In this document: piece after piece, positions 16,923 through 22,673 of the stretch
How positions within the stretch are numbered: the first letter of the stretch is position 1
How the letters are laid out: the number at the start of each line of letters is the position of its first letter
Assembly: GCA_001275005.1 (NCBI GenBank)
Contig: JWZX01002787.1
Location: forward strand, 1-22,673
Reading direction: 5' to 3'
Length of the DNA: 22,673 bases
From: Chrysochromulina tobinii
Taxonomy: Eukaryota > Haptophyta > Prymnesiales > Chrysochromulinaceae
Program-made: the position numbers and the translations under genes
The notes under the pieces: model-generated
What the model was told of the DNA's origin: nothing
The model's input: only the letters and a program-made list of their open reading frames with translations
The model's database searches: none

Positions 16923-19250
16923 ATGCCTCCGTATCGATCTTCGACCGCGGGGGCTTCAACGTCGCACCTCCAAAGGGGACCGATCACGGCCCCTCATTCC
17001 AAAGCGTTTGTGGAAAGAAATTCCGAATTGGATTGCCCTCTTTGCCGAGCGTGGACAGAAGAAGAAGTACGTGCTACCCATTGGCCCGAGGCCATGGAGC
17101 GGCTACTCCATCCCCAATCGCCCCCGCAACGCGCCCCCCTGCAACCCCAGCCCTGTTCCCAGACGACGTCATCCACGCATATTTGGTCATACCTTGTTGA
17201 CCCTCCCCGTGTGCCACGCGAACGCTCTTTTTTTCGCAGGTGCTGGTACGGCTGCCCGCTGCTTCCTGCGACGCACGACGGCCGCAAATATGACGGCTGC
17301 CAGATCCGCGGATGCGATACGAAGGCATGCGCGGGACAGCCCATTTTAGCGTGCACCAAGTGCCGTTGGTCGACGTGCGAAAAGTGCGCCGACCGACCGC
17401 GGATGCCGATGCTGACGCACGACCCGCTCTTCCATGGGCCGGACGACCCGTGCATGCTTGAGTACCCGCAGTGCAGTGGGCGCGATTTTTATGGCACCGT
17501 CATCGTGTGCCCGGGTGGCAACTATGAGTTCCTGTCTCCTCTCGAAGGTCTACCAGTGGTCGAGTGGCTCGCTCAGCACAACATCGGAGCGGTGGTGCTC
17601 AAGTATCGGTTGCTGCCGCACTACGATCTCGACGATGCGCTCGACGACCTCGAGGCCGCCGTCGCGCGCGTGCGCGAGTGCCGCCCAGGCCCGGTGGCCG
17701 CCCTCGGCTTCTCCGCCGGAGGCCACCTTATCGCTTCGTTGGCGCTGAGGGCGGCGCAGCGCAGCCAAAAGCAGCCGCTGGACGCGCAAGTTCTCGTGTA
17801 CCCGGGCATCGACTGCCGCGACTGGAAGCATCCCGAGTACAATGGCTTCTTCAACCTCGGCCGCTGGAAGATCCCAACCAAAGCGGCTAAGCTTCACCGA
17901 GGGCAGGAAGCCCTGCTCGGCGGCGCCGGCTTTGCCGCACCGCCCACCTGCCTCGTGGGCTCGACGGACGACACGTGCACGCCCAACGAGCAGCACACGG
18001 ACATCTACCACCGCGCGCTCGACGAGCGTGACATCCCCAACGTGTACCTGCGCGACTCGTTTGGTGAGCACGGTTTCGAGCTCAAGGGTGGGTGGACGCC
18101 CGGCTGCGTCAAGTGGCTCAAGAGCCGCAACTTTGGCGGGATGAAGCAGATGCCCGGCCGGCATGCGATGTCGTTGCGCATGCCCGCGCCGCGCGTGCTC
18201 CAGGACTCGGCCTATGCCAATGCGGAGCCGATGGACTTCCCCACAGATGACTCGGAGTGCCCCGCCTGCGACGACGACGACGAAAGCGACGCGTCGGAGG
18301 CCTCGCCGTTCGATGAGGGCAGGTCATGTGGCAAGCCGCGCTTCCCGCCGGCGATGATCGAGGTGCCTGTTCGCCAGCGCGAGATCGCGCGCGAGCTCTC
18401 CTCCTCATCCTCGTCGACCGAGTCCGTCTTTGCGTGCACTCCGGCACCGCAAGCTTTCCCGATGGACCTTCATGTCGAGCTCGGCGGCTCGCACGCGTCG
18501 AGTGAGGACACATTCCCCACTGACGGCACCTATGGGCTGCCCGGTGGCGCCGCGACCTTTGGCGCCGCGACCTTTGGCGCCGCCTCGAAGCCCTTCGCCA
18601 AACCCACCGGTGGCAAGCCGAAGGCTGGCTCGGGCTCCTCGCTCAAGAACCTCAACAAGCCGCTCGGTGGTGAAGAGCCGGATCTCAAGCGCGCGAAGCA
18701 GTTGGCGATGGTGCCGTCGGATGAGAACGTGTCGAGCTTCACGTCCTCGTTCCCGACCACGTTCTCAACCTCCACCTCGACCTCCACCTTCCCGTCTACC
18801 TTCTCGAGCTCGTTCCCCACAGCCTTCGCGCCTCAGAGTGGCTTTGCATCCGAACCCAAGAACAAAGCGCCGCCCACGACAAGCAACGGAAAGGGCGCCG
18901 TAGGTGGAGGTAGCGCCAGCAGCGGCAAGGCGGCGATGGTGACCGACTGGCCGACTGACCGACTGGCCTCACTGCCGAGCGGGCGCACCACACGCGGAAG
19001 CACCACGGCGGCGGCCAAGTCATCAGCCATGCCGCCGCCCACGCACAGGCCCACATCCGCCGCGACGGTCGACTCGCACTCGTCGCTGGCGCCGCCGCAC
19101 ACGGCGCACCACGCGCACGCGTCGAGCTCGCTGGCGCCGCCGCCCGCGATGGTCTTTGACCTAGACACGCACCTTGTGGGCGCGCGGCTCGCGTCCGGGC
19201 AGGACGGTGACGCGTCTCTCAGCTTCGCGCCCGATGCTGTTGAGGTCTGA
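16923..19250 (+). CDS. Cys-rich segment plus alpha/beta hydrolase (acetyl-xylan-esterase-like)
   Basis: As a single ORF from the ATG at 16923 it encodes 775 aa. Residues about 107-155 are Cys-rich (CWYGC, GCDTKAC, ACTKCRWSTCEKC) and may bind zinc. Residues about 188-395 are an esterase-type alpha/beta hydrolase: VIVCPGGNYEFLSPLEG forms the oxyanion region, GFSAGGH carries the nucleophile S264, D350 in STDDTCTP and H383 in GEHGF complete the triad. The family includes acetyl-xylan esterases and related carbohydrate deacetylases; the substrate here is unknown. The tail (about 410-775) is disordered and Ser/Thr/Phe-rich, with an acidic CPACDDDDESD stretch and two ATFGA repeats. The N-terminus is uncertain: a strong acceptor at 17239 suggests that exon 1 ends before it, and then the true start may be the ATG at 16867 in another frame. 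Confidence 0.75.
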   Translation: MPPYRSSTAGASTSHLQRGPITAPHSKAFVERNSELDCPLCRAWTEEEVRATHWPEAMERLLHPQSPPQRAPLQPQPCSQTTSSTHIWSYLVDPPRVPRERSFFRRCWYGCPLLPATHDGRKYDGCQIRGCDTKACAGQPILACTKCRWSTCEKCADRPRMPMLTHDPLFHGPDDPCMLEYPQCSGRDFYGTVIVCPGGNYEFLSPLEGLPVVEWLAQHNIGAVVLKYRLLPHYDLDDALDDLEAAVARVRECRPGPVAALGFSAGGHLIASLALRAAQRSQKQPLDAQVLVYPGIDCRDWKHPEYNGFFNLGRWKIPTKAAKLHRGQEALLGGAGFAAPPTCLVGSTDDTCTPNEQHTDIYHRALDERDIPNVYLRDSFGEHGFELKGGWTPGCVKWLKSRNFGGMKQMPGRHAMSLRMPAPRVLQDSAYANAEPMDFPTDDSECPACDDDDESDASEASPFDEGRSCGKPRFPPAMIEVPVRQREIARELSSSSSSTESVFACTPAPQAFPMDLHVELGGSHASSEDTFPTDGTYGLPGGAATFGAATFGAASKPFAKPTGGKPKAGSGSSLKNLNKPLGGEEPDLKRAKQLAMVPSDENVSSFTSSFPTTFSTSTSTSTFPSTFSSSFPTAFAPQSGFASEPKNKAPPTTSNGKGAVGGGSASSGKAAMVTDWPTDRLASLPSGRTTRGSTTAAAKSSAMPPPTHRPTSAATVDSHSSLAPPHTAHHAHASSSLAPPPAMVFDLDTHLVGARLASGQDGDASLSFAPDAVEV
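17067..17239 (+). other. Putative spliceosomal intron in the hydrolase gene
   Basis: The donor would be AA|GTACGTG at 17067 and the acceptor the pyrimidine-rich ctctttttttcgcag ending at 17239, length 173 nt. Splicing would join an upstream frame opening at ATG 16867 (including IPKRLWKEIPNWIALFAERG) directly to the Cys-rich segment, keeping the hydrolase frame downstream. The acceptor is convincing by eye; the donor choice is inference. Confidence 0.4.
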
Positions 19251-19500
19251 GGACGCGCGCCCGCGGCGATGCGCGCCCGCGGCGGCGCTCGCGGCGGCCC
19301 GCGTTTGACGGGGGCAGCCGGCGGCGGCGGGCGGATCGCAGCAGCGGCGATGAGGCAATAGCGGCGGATAGCAGCGGCGGCGGCGATAGCGGCGGCGGCG
19401 GCGGTAGCGGCGGCGGCGGTAACAACGGCGGCGGCGGCGGTGGTTACAACAATGGCGGCGGCGGTAACAACGGCGGCGGCGGTCGCAGTCGCGGCTGAGA
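19251..19500 (+). repeat. GGC-rich repeat tract downstream of the hydrolase gene
   Basis: The tract is made mainly of GGC/GCG triplets with inserted AAC and TAC codons. In one forward frame it reads as Gly-rich blocks split by Asn-Asn and Tyr-Asn-Asn, ending RSRG and a TGA at 19496-19498. No ATG opens this frame, so it is either simple repeat DNA or an exon of an unseen gene. Confidence 0.5.
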
Positions 19501-20370
19501 GGGACGGAGCGGCGGAGCGGAAGAGGGACGAGCGACGCAAGGAAGGTGGGAAAGAGCAACGAACGTGGGATGGCGTGGGTCGAAAAGCGACTCGCAGCGG
19601 CATAAAACAGCAGCAGCAGCCCTGCCCTGCCGACGCCGCTGCCGGCGTGGAGTCGGCGGCGCAGCGAGTGCGGCGCGAGGATGTTCAGCACGAGGGAAGG
19701 CTCTGGGGCATGGCCGCAGTGTACAAGCGGTCGGACGGGAGCAAGCAGGCGCTCCTCAGTACACGCGCTTGGCGCGGTGGTGGCGCACCACAACTCAGCG
19801 CGACGCGCTGGGCGAAACATTGCCTAATTAAGGGCGCATGTGCATGTTTTGACGTTCATGGAAGCTTTCGGGGACGAGGCGAGGCTAAAGGCGCAGTGCG
19901 CCTGTACGGTACAGGTTTGTTCGAGCTGTGAGCGGTTTGAAGACCGGTCGTTCTTTTCGCCGAGCGCCGGACCGCGCGGCGCGACCGGACCCGCGCGCCG
20001 TGTAACTCACGGAGGCGTGACAACTGTCTAAACGGTGAAAAGAGTGGTAGCGAGCCGCGACCTCCCCGGGGCGCGGCGGCCGGCGGGGCCGCGGGGCCGG
20101 GGGCGCGTCGAGTCCGCGAGAGCGGTCGGCGGCATCCGGCATGCAGACCTATCGTATGCACCGCGCTCCGCGGGCGCATCGGGCATCAGGGCATGCCGTT
20201 GCCCGTTGGCAAACGAATGGCATACATGTCGCATTTATAGCTATAAAGCTTTATACACACCGTAGCATAACCGTAGCAGCCCGGAGCGGCCATGGGAGCG
20301 GCCCTCCCCCAAATCCGGAATGCTTGCAGTTGCATTATCCCAGGCCAATCCGGGATCTCGCGTCTACGGT
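19501..20370. other. Gene-poor interval, no convincing gene
   Basis: A forward ORF spans 19440-19931, but its N-terminal part is just the triplet repeat and its remainder resembles no family. From about 19970 to 20130 the DNA is extremely GC-rich. An AT-rich island follows at 20231-20260. No tRNA or other structural RNA was recognised. The interval lies between two gene 3' ends. Confidence 0.4.
20234..20247. promoter_or_regulatory. Perfect 14-bp AT-rich palindrome, TATA-like
   Basis: The sequence tttatagctataaa is its own reverse complement and is followed by a second palindrome, aaagcttt, at 20245-20252. It stands out in GC-rich surroundings. It could be a TATA-like or 3'-end-processing signal; neither is proven. 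Confidence 0.3.
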
Positions 20371-22104
20371 CTAGCCCATTCCACGCTTTACCCCATTCAC
20401 CCAGACGCCCGCGCCACCCTCGCCGCCACCAGCCGCGGCCGCCTTTGCTGCGGCACCTGAACCCTTGGGCTTCGAGGCCCGGGCCAAGCCGATACGCCCG
20501 CTTGCGCCGCGCGCCGTGGAGGCCGCCTTGGGCTTGCCCACGAGCTTGCGCCACTGCTGGAGCTCGAGCGGCACATCCTTATCCTTCTGGGCGAGGTAAG
20601 CCTTAAGGGTTTCTCGCCGGCCCGGCCCGTTCGCCTGCGGGTCACCGTAGACGATGTCGGACGGGACGCAGCGCGAGGCGGTGCGGTTGCATGCGGGGCA
20701 CGAGTCACCGCAGCAGTGCTCGAGCGGCGTACCGGGTGCGAGGTCACCCGTCTCGCAGCCCGCGCAATTCGACGCGTCCGGCGCGCGGCATGTGAGCGAG
20801 TGATCCGGATGCGGACAGAGCTGCCGTAGCTGGCGAAGCGTCTGCGCGAGGCGCGTGTGTTTGCTCGCGCGCCGCGTGACATGCGAGGGCAGGCAGCGCA
20901 GCGCCGCCGTAAGCAGCAGGTTCTCCGCGACGCGCGAACCGTTGACGTTCCACAAAAGGTCGCGACGATGCCGATTGGCCACGCGCTGCATGCGCTGCAA
21001 CGTCTGTGGGCTCAGGCTGTCCAGTTGGCGGAGCGTGTCGGCGGCGCCCGCGGCGCTCAAAAAGGGGCGCTCGGCGAGCGTGAAGGCCATGCGCCGCCAC
21101 GGTATGAGGCACCCAAACGGCAGACCCACGGCCCAGAGCTGGTCAGAGACGAGCACTGAGAGGGCGCCCGCCGCAATGCCATCGTAGAGCCGTCGCGATG
21201 AGGGAGAGTCCCCCCGCAACATGAGGTTGAAGCGCGCACGTGCCATCAGGTTGCGGAATGCGTTGTTCGAGCGACCGGAGCGGCAGTTGGTGCTCACGCC
21301 CGCGCGGCACGGCGCCGCGTTGCCCGGCAGCGAGAACGCGGAGACGTGCGCGCGCGGAAACCCGTCGAGCTGCGCCAGCGCCGCCTGCCGAAAAGCGTAC
21401 CCAAACGTGCCGCGGTTATTGGCCCCTCCCTGGAAGTAGAAGCTGACATCACGCTCGGGCGCGCCGATGGGCCGCAGGTGTGCCTGCGCAGCCGCGTCGA
21501 AGTTGGCCACGTACGGCGACACCACCGAGCAGCGCCAGAAGCCCATCTCATCGTCGTGACGCGTTTCCATGTGCCCGACGATCGCGTTGCGGAAGACGTG
21601 CCGAAAGTGGTCGTTGGGCAGCTGCCCTTTTCTGGACCAAGGCGCCTGGTGGGGCGGCTTCTGCGCGAGCTTCCACGAATTAACCACGAGCACGTGGTCG
21701 GCACCTTGCTGGCGCGTGTACTGCTCGGTGGCCTCGACCGCTGCGGCGGTGGCGTCGAGCAGCCGCTGGTAGTGCGTGCCATTGCAAGATGTGCCCTCAA
21801 CGGACGGTTGGAGCGCAGTGTTAATGTACAGGGGCACCACAAACAGCAGCGCGCTCGCCGGGTCCGTCACACGCCAGCGGTGACCGCGCAGCTGTCGAAG
21901 GAAGTAGATCTCGCCCGAGTATTGGTCCTCCTCGATAGTCTCACCGCGCAGCCCACGAGAGCACGGCATGAACCACGTGCCGTCATCGAAGGCGGGTCCC
22001 TCGTAAAGGTAGAAGGGCAGCTGCAGGTTTGCGCGTGCTGGCTCGTCGATCGTGCCATCGGTATCGGCGATAGTCATCGTCGTCGGTTTCAGCGGCGCGA
22101 TCAT
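20371..22104 (-). CDS. Exostosin-like (GT47) glycosyltransferase
   Basis: The first ATG in the frame is 22104-22102 (577 aa). Residues about 30-400 match the exostosin/GT47 family: FYLYEG (31-36), DPASALLFVVPLYIN, SFYFQGG, then the hallmark RGDSPSSRRLYDGIAAGALSVLVSD (D299) and IPWRRMAF. GT47 enzymes add sugars from nucleotide sugars to polysaccharides or glycoproteins in the Golgi. A Cys-rich segment follows at about 428-485 (CAGC, HCCGDSCPAC), then a basic Ala/Gly-rich tail. Three N-glycosylation sequons (NGT, NGS, NRT) fit a lumenal protein. However, no signal anchor precedes the catalytic region, although GT47 proteins are normally type II membrane proteins. An upstream exon supplying the anchor is therefore likely. 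Confidence 0.8.
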   Translation of the reverse strand: MIAPLKPTTMTIADTDGTIDEPARANLQLPFYLYEGPAFDDGTWFMPCSRGLRGETIEEDQYSGEIYFLRQLRGHRWRVTDPASALLFVVPLYINTALQPSVEGTSCNGTHYQRLLDATAAAVEATEQYTRQQGADHVLVVNSWKLAQKPPHQAPWSRKGQLPNDHFRHVFRNAIVGHMETRHDDEMGFWRCSVVSPYVANFDAAAQAHLRPIGAPERDVSFYFQGGANNRGTFGYAFRQAALAQLDGFPRAHVSAFSLPGNAAPCRAGVSTNCRSGRSNNAFRNLMARARFNLMLRGDSPSSRRLYDGIAAGALSVLVSDQLWAVGLPFGCLIPWRRMAFTLAERPFLSAAGAADTLRQLDSLSPQTLQRMQRVANRHRRDLLWNVNGSRVAENLLLTAALRCLPSHVTRRASKHTRLAQTLRQLRQLCPHPDHSLTCRAPDASNCAGCETGDLAPGTPLEHCCGDSCPACNRTASRCVPSDIVYGDPQANGPGRRETLKAYLAQKDKDVPLELQQWRKLVGKPKAASTARGASGRIGLARASKPKGSGAAAKAAAAGGGEGGAGVWVNGVKRGMG

Positions 22105-22405
22105 CCCGTTCCGTTCCGTTTCAGGGCCCTCTCGGCCAGACACACACCCCGGGGAGGCGAGCGTCGCGAGAGAGAGAAAGTTGCCGAAACTGGATCAAAC
22201 AAGACACGACCGCTCTGCCAAAAACAAGCATGCAAGCAAGCAAGCAAGCAAGGAAGGCAAAGAGAGAGAGGGTTACGGGCCCACAGGCGCCATCAAGAAG
22301 AAGAAGCCGAAGAGAAGGGCGAAGGGCACCAAGTCTCAGAAGCAGCGACAAGACGCAGCACGACCGGGCGGGGCACGCGAGGCATGAGGGTCCGGTACTG
22401 CTCTC
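22105..22405. promoter_or_regulatory. Probable 5' region of the GT47 gene
   Basis: No gene is recognised here. It holds a (gcaa)n microsatellite at about 22232-22251 and a short (ag)n run at 22261-22270. A forward frame ending at 22387 has a Lys/Arg-rich end (IKKKKPKRRAKG), but its start overlaps the GT47 gene on the opposite strand. A missing first exon of the GT47 gene could lie here. Confidence 0.3.
22232..22251. repeat. (gcaa)n microsatellite
   Basis: About five uninterrupted gcaa units sit upstream of the GT47 gene, followed by gaaggc and an ag-repeat. Confidence 0.85.
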
Positions 22406-22529
22406 ATGGGAGCGTGAGCTGAACCCAACTGCGCGCGGGCATCTTAATACGAGCACCTCGGCCGAAGCTCAACCAGGCACCAGGCTCAATCCCCTTCCCT
22501 CCCTTCCCCTCCCTGTTTGTTCCTGGCAG

Positions 22530-22673
22530 GAGGCTGCTCGACTACAGCGAGGCGGAGCCCCTCGGCGGTTTCCTGCTACGGCGTCCCCTGACCTGCGCGT
22601 GGTGCGGAGGGGGCATAGCTCTTTCCCACCAGCGCGCGGGCAGCAGTACTGTATCCGCGGGAGGCACCGCCCA
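22530..22673 (+). CDS. Probable exon of a rightward gene cut by the window edge
   Basis: A long pyrimidine tract (about 22490-22523) ends in cag at 22527-22529, a strong 3' splice site. The frame agg-ctg-ctc from 22531 stays open to the window end and reads RLLDYSEAEPLGGFLLRRPL, then TCAWCGGGIALSHQ. A candidate first exon is ATG at 22406 with donor GC|GTGAGC at 22414, giving MGA joined in the same frame. No family is recognised. The CAWC could be half of a zinc site. Confidence 0.3.

Noticed and set aside
18833-19603. Minus-strand open frame rich in Ala, Val and Thr
   Set aside because: It arises from the GGC/AAC triplet tract and the hydrolase tail read backwards; no independent support.
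19440-19931. 163-codon forward open frame in the gene-poor interval
   Set aside because: Its start lies in simple triplet repeat, and the rest shows no conserved motif. Not supported as a gene from sequence alone.
21346-22422. 358-codon forward open frame over the GT47 gene
   Set aside because: It is antisense to strongly conserved exostosin motifs and has no family features of its own, apart from a Lys/Arg-rich end outside the gene.

Overview
The window looks like nuclear DNA of a GC-rich, intron-poor unicellular eukaryote, most likely a haptophyte-type alga. I inferred this from gene content and style, not from a database match. Long single-exon genes carry Ala/Gly/Ser/Pro-rich inserts and disordered tails. 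The families are eukaryotic: an ACAD10/11-type kinase-like domain with a mitochondrial presequence, an APE2-type repair nuclease, an exostosin-type glycosyltransferase, and a PDZ-oxygenase fusion. Pyrimidine-rich splice acceptors occur, and there are no operons or Shine-Dalgarno-driven gene clusters. No tRNA, rRNA, CRISPR array or insertion sequence was seen.

Layout. 1-587 (-): 5' end of an ACAD10/11-like gene, cut by the window edge. 730-1677 (+): PDZ plus 2OG-Fe(II) oxygenase. 1863-3455 (-): protein with a TIR-like segment. 3604-12651 (+): a giant 3015-residue protein with two CHAT-STAND NTPase modules separated by helical repeats. 12652-13337: intergenic, with short tandem repeats and one doubtful small ORF. 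13338-14126 (-): possible SRPBCC/START-like protein. 14420-16450 (+): APE2-like AP endonuclease. 16923-19250 (+): Cys-rich plus alpha/beta hydrolase protein whose first exon is uncertain. 19251-20370: about 1.1 kb with GGC-repeat DNA and an AT-rich island but no convincing gene. 20371-22104 (-): exostosin-like (GT47) glycosyltransferase. 22530-22673 (+): probable exon start of a further gene running off the edge.

Most genes sit in head-to-head pairs with short shared 5' regions: 588-729, 3456-3603, 14127-14419 and probably 22105-22405. Several of these regions or the adjoining gene starts carry short direct duplications.

The most unusual locus is 1863-12651. A TIR-like protein and a CHAT-STAND protein are transcribed divergently from a 148-bp region. 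CHAT (caspase-like protease), STAND NTPase and TIR domains are all parts of immune and cell-death switches in bacteria, fungi, plants and animals. In the giant protein the first CHAT and NTPase keep their key residues. The second copies have lost the CHAT His/Cys pair, the Walker B acidic partner and the sensor Arg, which suggests an active module fused to a regulatory pseudo-module. A functional link between the two genes is inference.
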